This document shows positions 53,637-62,700 of a DNA stretch of 64,000 nt, in pieces. How positions within the stretch are numbered: position 1 is the stretch's first letter; each line of letters begins with the position of its first letter. The stretch spans positions 37,175 to 101,174 of the forward strand of contig NZ_WBMR01000008.1 in the NCBI RefSeq assembly GCF_008923365.1. The letters are read 5' to 3'. The notes beneath the pieces were generated by a model, which had not been told where the DNA came from, did no database searches, and saw nothing but the letters and a program-made list of their open reading frames with translations. This DNA comes from Actinomadura montaniterrae. Its GTDB lineage: Bacteria > Actinomycetota > Actinomycetes > Streptosporangiales > Streptosporangiaceae. Both the position numbers and the translations under genes were made by a program.

Positions 53637-54790
53637 AGATCACCTTCATGCTGCTGGACGCGTTCACCATCGACGGGACCGTCCGCAGCACCATCACCCT
53701 CGCCAACGAGCTGTCCCGCCGGCACCAGGTGGAGATCGTCAGCGTGCTGCGCGACAAGGACGCCCCGGTATTCCCGCTCGCGGACCGGGTGGCGCTGAGC
53801 GCGCTGACCGACACCCGGCCCGGCGCGAAGGTCCGCTGGCCGCACGCCGGCCGCGCCCGGCGGCTGATGGACGAGCCGAGCCGGCTCGTCCACCCGGAGG
53901 AGCGCTGCTACGAGTACTTCTCCGCCTGGACGGACGCGCGGCTCACCGAGGCGCTGCGGCGGCCGCGCACCGACGTGCTCGTCACCACCCGCGCCGGGCT
54001 GAACATCGCGGCGGCGCGGTTCGCCCCGTCCGGCACCGTCACGATCGGGCAGGAGCACCTGCAGCTCGGCATGCACGAGCCGGGCATCCTCGCGGAGATC
54101 ACCGAGTGGTACCCGCGGCTCAGCGCGCTGACCACGCTGACGGTCGCCGACCGCGAGGACTACGAGCGGCTGCTGCCCCGGGGGACGCCGCCCGTCCACA
54201 CGATCGGCAACGGCCTGCCCGAGCGGCTGTACCCGCGCTCCCGGCAGGAGAACCGGATCGTCGCCGCCGCGGGCCGGATGGTCTGGCTCAAGGGCTACGA
54301 CCTGCTGATCGACGCGTGGGCGAAGGTCGTCGACAAGCACCCGGACTGGCGGCTGCGGATCTACGGGGAGGGCCCGCGGCGCGAGGAGTTCCGCCGCCGC
54401 GCCACCCGGCTCGGGCTCTACAACCACGTCCTGCTGATGGACGCCACCGGCGACGTCGAGGGCGAGCTGGCGAAGGCGTCGATCCTGGCGCTGCCGTCGC
54501 GCGCCGAGGCGTTCGGCATGACGATCGTCGAGGCGTTCGCGTGCGGGGTGCCGGTGGTCGGCTTCGACTGCCCGCGCGGCCCCCGCGAGATCATCACCGC
54601 GGGGCGCGACGGGCTGCTCGTCCCGCCGCAGGACACCGACGCGCTGGCGGGCGCGCTGACCCGGCTGATCGACGACGGCGAGCTGCGGCGCATGCTCGCG
54701 GCGGGCGCGCTGGCCTCTTCAGAGCGGCACCGCGTCGGCAACGTCGCCGACCGGTGGGACCGCATGCTCGCCGGCCTGCGCGCCGGCTAG
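53633..54790 (+). CDS. GT4 glycosyltransferase
   Basis: A 385-residue GT-B enzyme: N-terminal MKITFMLLDAFTIDGTVRSTITLANEL, linker VAAAGRMVWLKGYDLLIDAW, and donor motif EAFGMTIVEAFACGVPVVGFDCPRGPREII with E-x7-E. It is the type found in wall-polymer clusters, e.g. alpha-glycosylation of teichoic acid. The ATG overlaps the upstream stop (ATGA), so translation is coupled to the module protein. Its stop TAG shares the palindrome CTAG with the stop of the convergent gene. Confidence 0.92.
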   Translation: MKITFMLLDAFTIDGTVRSTITLANELSRRHQVEIVSVLRDKDAPVFPLADRVALSALTDTRPGAKVRWPHAGRARRLMDEPSRLVHPEERCYEYFSAWTDARLTEALRRPRTDVLVTTRAGLNIAAARFAPSGTVTIGQEHLQLGMHEPGILAEITEWYPRLSALTTLTVADREDYERLLPRGTPPVHTIGNGLPERLYPRSRQENRIVAAAGRMVWLKGYDLLIDAWAKVVDKHPDWRLRIYGEGPRREEFRRRATRLGLYNHVLLMDATGDVEGELAKASILALPSRAEAFGMTIVEAFACGVPVVGFDCPRGPREIITAGRDGLLVPPQDTDALAGALTRLIDDGELRRMLAAGALASSERHRVGNVADRWDRMLAGLRAG

Positions 54791-56355
54791 GACGCCTTCA
54801 CGCGGTCGCGGGCGAGGGTGCCGGCGCGGCGGCTCAGCGCCACGATCCGCCGCCGGGTCCACCCGCCGTCGTCGCTCCCGTCCTCGGTCTCCGCGGGCTC
54901 GTCGCGGACGCGGCGCGGCGGCGGGACGAGCGCGAGGCCGAGCGCGATGCAGGCGAACGGCACGGCGGGCAGCACGTAGCGGTAGTCGAAGTCGGCGGTC
55001 GCGGCCGGGATGACCAGCAGCGCGAGGCCCATCCCCCACGGCATCAGCGCGCCCGTCCCCCAATGCCGGACGGGCCCGAGGAACCGCCACCGGCTGCCGC
55101 GCCGCCCGACGTGCGGCAGCGTGAGCACCAGCCCGCCGAGCAGGACGAGCCCGAGCACCGTTCCGGGCATCGCCATGCGGTCCTGGTAGCCCAGCATCGT
55201 CCCGGCCCAGGGCCGGACGACCTTCGTCTCCCCGCCGGACGGGTCGTACTTCACGGCCTCCAGCGCCTGCTCGTCGTCCCACGACTCGCCCTGCGGGAAG
55301 ACGTACTCCAGCCACGTCCACGGGGTCGGGTACGGCTCGCGCTTCCAGTCGAAGGACCGCCACGTGTCGCGGAACACCACCCGCGCGTAGTCGCCCGGCT
55401 GCTTCTCGATCGCCTGCTTGGTGAACTCGCTCGAGAGCCGGTTCGCCTCGTCCCCGGTGATCCAGCCGGGGATCCGGTGGAACGGGGAGTCGTCGGTCCA
55501 CAGCACCGCGAACGCGGGCGCGATCTGCGGGTTGGAGTCCTCCGGGCACATGATCCGCAGCTCGGGACTCGGCTTGATCTTGGCGCAGTCGGCGAACGCG
55601 GCGGTGCGGCCGTAGATCCAGATGGAGCCCGCCTTCGTCACCGCGAACTCGCCGTGGACCTGCTTGAACCAGTACATGTAGCCGCCGAGCGGCAGCACGA
55701 ACGCGATCACCACGGCGACGAGCGCGCGCCACCCGGCGCGGCGCAGCAGCATCCCCACGAGGATCACCGCGACCAGCGGCAGCCCGGCCGACCGGGTCAC
55801 CGCCGCGAACGCGGCGAACAGGCCGGCGAGGGCGCCGAGCCACCACGTCGACCGGCGCCGCCACAGCGCCGCGGTCACCGCCGCCACCAGCAGGAACGTG
55901 AAGAACGAGTCCGACATGAGCATGTGCTCGAGGGAGATCTGGTAGCTGTCCAGCAGCACCGGCACCGTCACGGCCGCCGCCAGCAGCCCCGGGACGAAGT
56001 CGCGCCACGCCCAGCGGCCCGCGCGCCGCTCTCCGCCGAGCGGCCACCCCGCCCGCGCCGCGCGCCACACCAGCAGGTACACCAGGACGCCGGCGAGGAC
56101 GCCGATGGCGTGCTGCACGGCGACGACCACGGTGAAGCTGTGGAACGGCTTCAGCGCCCACAGCAGGAACGAGTAGCCGCTCGGGCGGGTCTCGCCCGGC
56201 TGGAGCTTCAGCGCGGAATCGAGATATCCGGCGGAGTCGCCGCTCCACCTCGGCGCCGGATACCCGCGCACCGCCACGACCCTGATCCAGATCGCCACCG
56301 CCAGCACGCCGGCGAAGGGCAATTGGGCGAGAACCGCCGTAGGTCTGACGCGCAC
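54787..56355 (-). CDS. Polytopic GT39/GT-C-like membrane protein
   Basis: A 522-residue membrane protein with ~11 hydrophobic segments. The first loop has RWSGDSAGYLDSALKL with an Asp as in GT-C enzymes, and a large extracytoplasmic part (~245-390) is rich in Trp and contains two Cys. The family is like ArnT/PMT-type glycosyltransferases that use polyprenyl-phosphate sugars, but no exact match is recognised. I chose GTG 56355 since TAGGCT lies exactly 6 nt upstream; a TTG two codons earlier is less likely. It could decorate the polymer outside the cell. Confidence 0.8.
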   Translation of the reverse strand: MRVRPTAVLAQLPFAGVLAVAIWIRVVAVRGYPAPRWSGDSAGYLDSALKLQPGETRPSGYSFLLWALKPFHSFTVVVAVQHAIGVLAGVLVYLLVWRAARAGWPLGGERRAGRWAWRDFVPGLLAAAVTVPVLLDSYQISLEHMLMSDSFFTFLLVAAVTAALWRRRSTWWLGALAGLFAAFAAVTRSAGLPLVAVILVGMLLRRAGWRALVAVVIAFVLPLGGYMYWFKQVHGEFAVTKAGSIWIYGRTAAFADCAKIKPSPELRIMCPEDSNPQIAPAFAVLWTDDSPFHRIPGWITGDEANRLSSEFTKQAIEKQPGDYARVVFRDTWRSFDWKREPYPTPWTWLEYVFPQGESWDDEQALEAVKYDPSGGETKVVRPWAGTMLGYQDRMAMPGTVLGLVLLGGLVLTLPHVGRRGSRWRFLGPVRHWGTGALMPWGMGLALLVIPAATADFDYRYVLPAVPFACIALGLALVPPPRRVRDEPAETEDGSDDGGWTRRRIVALSRRAGTLARDRVKAS

Positions 56356-56361
56356 CGGCAA

Positions 56362-56367
56362 AGCCTA
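56362..56367 (-). promoter_or_regulatory. Leaderless-type -10 box (GT-C-like gene)
   Basis: On the minus strand TAGGCT, 6 nt, GTG. Same hexamer as before fbiA. Confidence 0.45.
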
Positions 56368-56524
56368 CCCAGCCCCTCCGATGGAAACGATCGGGACGAG
56401 CCGGGCGCCGTCCCCCGGCGTCCCATACGTCCCATTAACGGAGTCACGACTCGGTGACAATGCCGGAGACCGCATCCGGACAGCCGATACCATCGAGCGG
56501 TCCCGGCACGAAAGGAATTCCTCC

Positions 56525-57574
56525 ATGGCGAACTTCACGCTCGACGACGTTCGGCAACGGACGTACAAGGCGCGTGACGCGTGGTGGACGGTCCTGCTGG
56601 TCGACCCGCTCGCGTCCCGCCTGGTGAGGTTCACCGCGAACCGCACCCGGATCACGCCCAACCAGCTCACCGTGGGCGCGCTGATCCTCGGCCTCGGCGC
56701 GGGCGCCTGCTTCGCGGCGGCGTCCTGGCCCTGGCTGCTGGCCGGCGCGCTGCTGTACCACCTGTCGTTCACGCTCGACTGCATGGACGGCAAGATCGCG
56801 CGGCTCAAGGGCACCGGGTCGGTGTTCGGCGCGTGGCTGGACTACATCTTCGACCGCGTCCGGGTGCTGGCCTGCGCGATCGCGCTGATGGCCGGACAGT
56901 ACGCGGCGACCGACAACGTCGCCTACGTGTGGACGGCGCTCGGCGTCGTGTTCCTGGACATGCTCCGCTACATGGACGCCCTGGAGATCTACAAGGTGCG
57001 CGCGCAGATGCGCACCACGCTGACGGAGGCGCGCCGGGAGGCCGAGGCGCTGGAGGCGGCGGCGCGGGGCGGCGCGGCGGAGGGCGCGGTGCCGGACGCC
57101 GCGGCGGTCGACACGGACCTGCGGTCGGCGGAGGGCGCGCTCGGCGCGGACCCGGAGATCGAGGAGGACCGGGTCGTCGGCGACACCCCCCAGGGCGACG
57201 CCGACCGCGCGAACGCCGACCTGCAGGCGGGGTTCTACAAGCGGTTCCCCTGGTACATCCGGATCCGCAACGTGCTGCTGCGCGGCCGGATCCGCCCGCA
57301 CCTGATCAGCGGCATCGAGTTCCAGATGGGCGTGTTCATCGTCGCCCCGGTGATCGCCGCGGCCGTGCCGGGCGCGATCATCCCGGTGGTGTGCGTGAGC
57401 GCGGCGGGCATGCTGGCCTTCGAGCTGTTCATCATCTACAAGTTCTGGCTGTCCAGCCGGGACTACAGCCGCAGCCTCGCCAAGCTGAACGCCAAGATCG
57501 ACGAGTACCGGGAGCAGCTGCCCGCCGACGTCGTGGAGCGCCACGTCGGCGCGGGCGTCGGCAGCTCCGGCTGA
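56525..57574 (+). CDS. CDP-alcohol phosphotransferase with charged insertion
   Basis: A 349-residue membrane enzyme with the complete motif DGx2ARx8Gx3Dx3D at residues 88-110. It transfers an alcohol phosphate from, or to, a CDP-activated substrate. A hydrophilic insertion of ~85 residues (~155-240, Ala/Glu/Asp-rich, coiled-coil-like at its start) splits the membrane domain and is unusual for the family. Homologues in phospholipid synthesis make PG, PI or cardiolipin. Here, within a glycopolymer locus, it may make a lipid anchor or load the polymer. ATG 56525 follows AAAGGAATTCC. Confidence 0.88.
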   Translation: MANFTLDDVRQRTYKARDAWWTVLLVDPLASRLVRFTANRTRITPNQLTVGALILGLGAGACFAAASWPWLLAGALLYHLSFTLDCMDGKIARLKGTGSVFGAWLDYIFDRVRVLACAIALMAGQYAATDNVAYVWTALGVVFLDMLRYMDALEIYKVRAQMRTTLTEARREAEALEAAARGGAAEGAVPDAAAVDTDLRSAEGALGADPEIEEDRVVGDTPQGDADRANADLQAGFYKRFPWYIRIRNVLLRGRIRPHLISGIEFQMGVFIVAPVIAAAVPGAIIPVVCVSAAGMLAFELFIIYKFWLSSRDYSRSLAKLNAKIDEYREQLPADVVERHVGAGVGSSG

Positions 57575-57608
57575 CGCGCGTCGCCGGTCAGCGAGCCGAG
57601 AGACGGGG

Positions 57609-58670
57609 TCAGCGGGCCGAGAGCGCGCCGTCGCGGCAGGTGTCCTTGCGGGGGCCGCTCCGGGGCACGCTGATCGAGACCGTCCCGTCCATGCCCAGGG
57701 TGCCGTAGGTCGCGTCGGTGATCGTCTCGCAGGGGACGGTGAACGCGCGCCTCGGCCCGGCGCCGCCGACGACCCCCGTGCCCTTCAGCTCGACGGTGCC
57801 GCGCTCCCGATCGACGATCTCCAGCCCGCTCCCCTGGGCGAGGACGGCGACCGCCGGGTACTTCAGCACCCGCCAGGTGAGCTTCCGGAATCCGAACACG
57901 TCCCGGTCGCGGGTCCTGATGGCGCCGGCGGGATCAGGGCCGAACGGGCAGCCCGCAGCCGGCAGGCCGCGTGCCTTCGCGCACCGGTCGATGAACGCGT
58001 TGTAGGCCTGCGACACGGCGCGTTCCCCAGCGGGCGTGACGGTGAACTCCGGCGAAACGGGCACCCCGCCGGACACGGTGCCGCCGTCCCCGGGGAACAC
58101 CGGCGTCTGCCCCGCCGCGACCCGCACCACGTCCTGGCGGCCCTGGTAGAAGCGGTACAAGCCGGGGAGCAGCCGGTACTCCACGCTGCGGTCCTTGTTC
58201 GCGGGGTCCACCTGCAAGGGGACGCGGATCCCGCCGACCTCGGCGTACCGCATCGCCGTCACCCCGAACCGCACGGTCGCCAGCGGCTCCGCGATCCGCA
58301 GGCCCGCGCGGCTCTTGAGCAACCGCACGGTGGTCCTGTACCGCCTGTGGTGCTCTCCGACGAGGACGACGGTGACCTCCGCGTCGCCGGTGTAGCCGGA
58401 GTCGCTCGTCTCCGTGACGCCGCCGACCTTCCAGTCGCCGAGGGCGCCGGCCGCGAGGAACCGCGCCTCCTCCCCGTCCGGCCGGTCGATCTTCGCCGTT
58501 CTCAGCGCGCGGGCGACGTCGTGCTTCGCGATCGCCTCGAAGTAGCCGCGGACCAGCGCGACCGTGCGGGGCTCCCGGCCGGTCCCGTGTACGAGGGAGG
58601 CCAGGAGGACCCCGGCCAGGGCGACGCCGCCGCCGAGGATCCACCGCCGCCGGTACCGGAACTCCCGCAC
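57609..58670 (-). CDS. Hypothetical single-TM extracytoplasmic protein
   Basis: A 353-residue protein with a basic N-terminus (REFRYRRR), one membrane segment (~10-28) and an extracytoplasmic part. ALVRGYFEAIAKHDVARALR and the following beta-strands resemble an NTF2/lumazine-binding-like (DUF4878-type) fold; a later half resembles a secreted lipoprotein-like domain with three Cys. No enzyme motif is visible. I chose GTG 58670, 6 nt after AGGGAGG. It is divergent from the next gene, which encodes another single-TM protein of similar layout; the two may form a pair. Confidence 0.72.
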   Translation of the reverse strand: MREFRYRRRWILGGGVALAGVLLASLVHGTGREPRTVALVRGYFEAIAKHDVARALRTAKIDRPDGEEARFLAAGALGDWKVGGVTETSDSGYTGDAEVTVVLVGEHHRRYRTTVRLLKSRAGLRIAEPLATVRFGVTAMRYAEVGGIRVPLQVDPANKDRSVEYRLLPGLYRFYQGRQDVVRVAAGQTPVFPGDGGTVSGGVPVSPEFTVTPAGERAVSQAYNAFIDRCAKARGLPAAGCPFGPDPAGAIRTRDRDVFGFRKLTWRVLKYPAVAVLAQGSGLEIVDRERGTVELKGTGVVGGAGPRRAFTVPCETITDATYGTLGMDGTVSISVPRSGPRKDTCRDGALSAR

Positions 58671-58806
58671 GGCCACCTCCCTGATCGTTTCGGGAGTCAA
58701 TGAGATGGCATCGCGGCCTTCCCCGGGTCCCCGGCGACCGGTTCCGGTCAGGCCGGAACCGCGCCCGCCCGTCCTCCGCCAGAGTCGGCGGCGGAGGTGA
58801 TCGGCG

Positions 58807-59691
58807 GTGGACGACGACGAGCGGCGGTACGCTACGGCGCGCCTGTACGGGCGGGCCTCGCTGGCGGCGGCCGCAGTGGCGGTGGCGCTCCTGCTCGCCT
58901 TCACCCGCCCCTGGGGCTCCGGCGAACAGGCCGCGCAGGGCGCGACCCCGCCGGCGACCCCGTTCCCGCAGCCGTCCGCGGTCGCCTCACCCGCCGCGAA
59001 GCCGGCGGACGGCGGGACGGTGCGGATCGTCGAGCAGGGCTTCACCGCGCTGCGCGACGCGTCCGGCGAGCACCGGGTGAGCTGGGGGCTCGTGCTGGAG
59101 AACACCAGCAGGACGACGGCGGTCTCGGTGCCGGTGACCGTCGGGATCCTCGACCGCCGGGGCGCGCAGCTGATCGGGAAGACGAGCGACTACGCGCGGC
59201 ACCGCAGCACGCCCTACATCATGCCGGGCGCCCGTTTCGGCATCGGCGACGACACCTACGTCACGCGGGCCGGCGCGGCCCGGATGACGTTCCGGCTCGG
59301 CGCCGCGCAGTGGCTCCCGCCCACCGACCCGCGCGCGCCGCGCCTCACCGCGAGCCTCGTCAAGGGCGACCTCTATCGGGTCGACAAGCTGCAGCCCTTC
59401 CTCCTCGGCAGCCCGCCGCGCGCTGAGGTGCACCGGGAACGCCGGCATGACCTGTCGATCACGTTCCGGGTGGAGTCCGGCGCGCGCGAGGTCCTGCCCG
59501 ACGGGCACGCCTCGGCCATCCTCCGCGACTCGCGCGGCCGGATCGTCGGCGGCACCGGCCCGGTGGACACGGTGACCTGGACGCGCTTCCCGCCGGGCTG
59601 GTCGATCCAGCGGATCCGGACGAAGGGCGTCCCGCCGACCGTCGACGTGAAGCGCATCGAGGTCTACCCCGAGCCGTACTATCGCCTCTGA
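58807..59691 (+). CDS. Hypothetical single-TM extracytoplasmic protein
   Basis: A 294-residue protein: cytoplasmic DDDERRYATARLYGR, one membrane segment (~16-32), a Pro/Ala/Ser linker, then two beta-rich halves (VSWGLVLENTSRTTAVSVPVTVGIL; LSITFRVESGAREVL) resembling FxLYD-type adhesive domains. No catalytic residues stand out. GTG 58807 has GGAGG ~11 nt upstream. It converges on the tandem GT-B gene across a hairpin. A role as a cell-surface accessory of the glycopolymer system is possible but unsupported beyond location. Confidence 0.72.
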   Translation: MDDDERRYATARLYGRASLAAAAVAVALLLAFTRPWGSGEQAAQGATPPATPFPQPSAVASPAAKPADGGTVRIVEQGFTALRDASGEHRVSWGLVLENTSRTTAVSVPVTVGILDRRGAQLIGKTSDYARHRSTPYIMPGARFGIGDDTYVTRAGAARMTFRLGAAQWLPPTDPRAPRLTASLVKGDLYRVDKLQPFLLGSPPRAEVHRERRHDLSITFRVESGAREVLPDGHASAILRDSRGRIVGGTGPVDTVTWTRFPPGWSIQRIRTKGVPPTVDVKRIEVYPEPYYRL

Positions 59692-59710
59692 CCCGCCGCG
59701 CCGCGGGTCA
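59689..59710. terminator. Bidirectional hairpin between convergent genes
   Basis: TGACCCGC (59689-59696, including the stop codon) pairs with GCGGGTCA (59703-59710) around 6 nt; GCCGCGGGTCAT is then repeated once. It can serve both convergent genes. Confidence 0.6.
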
Positions 59711-59719
59711 TGCCGCGGG

Positions 59720-61954
59720 TCATGCGGCGGCGAGGAGGTCGGTCCACTGGCGGCACACCTCGTCCAGGCCGTAGGCGGCGCGGACCTGGTCGCGGGCCAG
59801 CGCCGCGTCGGCCTCCCACCGGTCCAGCGCGACGGTGCCGGAGATCGAGGCGGCCATCGCGGACGGGTCGGCGTGGATCCAGCGGGTGTCGTAGATCGTC
59901 TCCGCGCCGGGCCAGCCGAGCAGCGCCGGGACGGCCCCGGACGCCATGCCCTCGGCGGGCGCGAGGTGGAAGCTCTCGTCGTCGCTGGTGGACAGCACGA
60001 ACCCGATCCGGCGCAGCCAGGACGCCACGTCGCGGCCGTAGGAGTCGAACACGACCCCGCCGGACAGCACCGGGGACCGGCGGATGCGGCGGAACACCTG
60101 CTCGTAGTGGGCGCGCTCCTCGTCCTTCTGCCAGATCCACCAGTACTCCCAGGGGAGCTTGGACTTGACGAAGAGGGTGAACCGCGGGTCGTCGCGGCGC
60201 AGCTCCTCCAGCGCGTCCAGGGCGAGGTCGAGGCGCTTGCGGGACGGCGCGATGCCGATCATGCCGAGGTGGTGCTCGGCGCCGGCGAGCTTCGGCCGGT
60301 CGAGCTGCCGGTCGTCCACCCAGTTCGGCACCGTGGTGATCTTCGACATGGGCCAGCCGAGGATCTCGTGGGTCAGCCGCGCGTAGTGCGGGCTGACGCA
60401 GATGACCTGGTCGACGGCGTCGATGTCGAGGTGCCGGGGCCAGCGCGCGTACAGCTCGAAGCGGTGCAGCCGCACGACGAGCCGCTGCCCGGGCCGCTTG
60501 CGCTGCGCGAACCAGATCGCGTTCGGCCCGCACCACTCGCAGACGATCACGTCGGCCCAGTCGACGAGCTCCTGGCTGCGCTCCTCGTCGTGGACGCGCA
60601 GCGCCGCCCACGGGTCGACGCGGACCTCCATGTCGGGCCGCGACTTCAGGTAGTCGAGCAGGCGGGTGAAGAACTTCAGGTCGTGGCCGGCGACGCCGAC
60701 GCGCAGGCGCCGGCCCCCGGCGGCGGGCGGCCGGAGCGCCGGGGCGTCCGGCGCGGCGGAGCGGCGCTCGTGCTCCTCGGCGGCGGCGAGGACGGCGGCG
60801 GACGGCTCCGGGAACGTCTGCGCCAGGCAGTCCCGCAGCCGCGCGGCGGCGGCGTCGAGGGTGAAGCCGGCGGCGGCCGTCCGGCAGCGGTCGGCGGCGA
60901 GCGTGTACACCTCGGGGTTCTTGCCGATGATCGTCAGCGCGTCGAGGACGTCGTCCTCGGTGGCGGAGAACAGCGGGTAGTCGGCGCCGAACAGCCGCTC
61001 GTGCATCGGCGTCCGGTTCAGCACGACCGGGACGCCGAGCGTCCCGCACTCCAGCACCTTCGTGGACAGCTCCAGGCTCGCGTCCATCTCCGGGTGCCGC
61101 CACGACAGCCCGACGTCGGACGCGGCCGTCAGCCGCATCGCCTCCGCGCGCGGGTGCCCGCCGTGCCAGACGACGCCGTCGCCGGTCTCCAGCGCGGTCC
61201 GCATCCGGGTCGCGAACCCGGGGTCCTTCGGGTCGTCGTGGATCTTGTCGCCGACCATGTGCAGCTCGGCGTCCACGCCGCGCATCGCGAGCAGGCGCGG
61301 CAGCGACGTCATCTCGTAGGTGTTCCAGCGCGGCGCGAACTTGCCGGTGTAGACGAGCTTGAGCGCGCGGCCGTCCGGGGCGCCGTCCGGGCGCGGTTCC
61401 AGGCCGTCGGGCAGCACGACGACGGGCGGGAACAGCACGCTCTTCCCGGCGGTCGCGGGGACGGCGCTCTCCAGGAAGCCGCGCAGCTCCTCGGTCTGGC
61501 AGAGCAGCACCCGGGACGCGTCGGCGATGCGGCGCAGCTCGCCCTTCGCGGAGCCGGTGAACTCGGCGGCGGACTGCGGGACGTCGGTGAGGTACGTCCA
61601 CAGGCGCCCGGCGAGCGGGCCGCCGGACAGCTTGCCCGCGAGGCGGCGGCCCCGCACGACGACGAGGTCGAACGGCTCGGGCTCGTCGACGCGGGCGAGG
61701 ATCACGGCGGCCTGCTTGGCCGGCATGCCCGCCTCCCCCTCGACCAGCCCTTCGGCGTGCGGGCTGCGGACGGTGACGCCGGGCAGGGCGCGCAGCGGGT
61801 CGACCAGCCGGCCGGTCCGGACCGGGGCCTTGAGCACCAGGGTCACCGCGCAGCCCGCGCGGGCCAGCGCCTGGACCATGCCCTGGGCCCAGATCGCCGA
61901 TCCGTCGATGAGGTTGAGGTCGACGTCTCCGTAGACGAGGGCGCGTGGTGGCAC
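59720..61954 (-). CDS. Tandem GT-B glycosyltransferase (two GT4-like domains)
   Basis: A 744-residue protein made of two GT-B units. The first (~1-370) has GSAIWAQGMVQALARAG, LVYTGKFAPRWNTYEM and LELSTKVLECGTLGVPVVLNR. The second (~385-744) begins LRVGVAGHDLKFFTRLLDYL and has LGMIGIAPSRKRLDLALDAL and FHLAPAEGMASGAVPALL. Both keep a donor-site Glu. Such double enzymes can alternate two sugars or transfer to distinct acceptors. GTG 61954 has AAAGGAA upstream. It follows the coiled-coil protein and WecB genes in one operon. Confidence 0.88.
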   Translation of the reverse strand: MPPRALVYGDVDLNLIDGSAIWAQGMVQALARAGCAVTLVLKAPVRTGRLVDPLRALPGVTVRSPHAEGLVEGEAGMPAKQAAVILARVDEPEPFDLVVVRGRRLAGKLSGGPLAGRLWTYLTDVPQSAAEFTGSAKGELRRIADASRVLLCQTEELRGFLESAVPATAGKSVLFPPVVVLPDGLEPRPDGAPDGRALKLVYTGKFAPRWNTYEMTSLPRLLAMRGVDAELHMVGDKIHDDPKDPGFATRMRTALETGDGVVWHGGHPRAEAMRLTAASDVGLSWRHPEMDASLELSTKVLECGTLGVPVVLNRTPMHERLFGADYPLFSATEDDVLDALTIIGKNPEVYTLAADRCRTAAAGFTLDAAAARLRDCLAQTFPEPSAAVLAAAEEHERRSAAPDAPALRPPAAGGRRLRVGVAGHDLKFFTRLLDYLKSRPDMEVRVDPWAALRVHDEERSQELVDWADVIVCEWCGPNAIWFAQRKRPGQRLVVRLHRFELYARWPRHLDIDAVDQVICVSPHYARLTHEILGWPMSKITTVPNWVDDRQLDRPKLAGAEHHLGMIGIAPSRKRLDLALDALEELRRDDPRFTLFVKSKLPWEYWWIWQKDEERAHYEQVFRRIRRSPVLSGGVVFDSYGRDVASWLRRIGFVLSTSDDESFHLAPAEGMASGAVPALLGWPGAETIYDTRWIHADPSAMAASISGTVALDRWEADAALARDQVRAAYGLDEVCRQWTDLLAAA

Positions 61955-61965
61955 AGCAGTTCCTT

Positions 61966-62700
61966 TCAACGAGGCGGCGTCATGTCCGCGGGCGTGCGCC
62001 CGGACCCCGCGGGCTGCGCCCGCTGCGAGGGTTCCAGCAGGTCGTGCAGCCGGTTCGGGCTGGTGACGGCGGCGTCCCAGTCGAGGAGCGCGAGGGTGGC
62101 GGGCGGCGCCTCGCCCCACAGGACGAGCGGCAGCGAGCGGGCGCGGGCGAGCTCGCGGACGTCGTGCAGCGCGCGGTCCCGGTCGTACATGCCGGGGACG
62201 CCCAGGTAGGCCCACGGCCCGCCGGGCTCGCCGGCCGCCGCGTCGACGACGACGAGGTCCACGTCCGCGGTGTCGAGGACGATCGTGGCGTCGTGCGGGT
62301 AGAGCGGGATCACCTTGGCGTGCTCGCGCAGCGCCGCCGCCGTCGCCGGTGCGAAGATCCCGGCGATGACGGTCCCGTCGTAGGGCGCGGCGGCGAGCAG
62401 CCGGTCCTCGGGGCGGTCGATCCGGTCGAGCTGGAGCCGGTCGCTCCCGGAGGCCGCCGGGCCCTGCTCGGGGCCGTTCCGCTTGCGCCAGAGCCGGTAC
62501 AGCTCCTTCGGGAGCCGGACGCCGCGGCGGCGCGGGTTGCGGGCGGCGCCGGCGACGAGCCGGCCGAACTGCAGGGCGACCGAGGTCTCCAGCGCGCCGA
62601 GGCGCCGCTCCAGCTCCTGGACGCGCGCCTCGCGCTCCCGCAGTGCGGCGCGCAGCCGCGCCGCCTGCCGGTTCGCCTTCGCGCCGTCGGCTCCGCTCAT
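61966..62700 (-). CDS. Hypothetical coiled-coil protein of the glycosyltransferase operon
   Basis: A 244-residue protein whose first ~55 residues form a charged coiled coil (QAARLRAALREREARVQELERRLGALE), followed by a Rossmann-like alpha/beta part (TVIAGIFAPATAAAL, VDLVVVDAAAGEPGGPW, LVLWGEAPPATLALLDWDAAVTSP). It may be a shortened glycosyltransferase half fused to a dimerisation helix. The ATG overlaps the stop of the wecB gene (ATGA) and the gene ends 11 nt before the GT-B gene, so all three are tightly coupled. Function unknown. Confidence 0.78.
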   Translation of the reverse strand: MSGADGAKANRQAARLRAALREREARVQELERRLGALETSVALQFGRLVAGAARNPRRRGVRLPKELYRLWRKRNGPEQGPAASGSDRLQLDRIDRPEDRLLAAAPYDGTVIAGIFAPATAAALREHAKVIPLYPHDATIVLDTADVDLVVVDAAAGEPGGPWAYLGVPGMYDRDRALHDVRELARARSLPLVLWGEAPPATLALLDWDAAVTSPNRLHDLLEPSQRAQPAGSGRTPADMTPPR

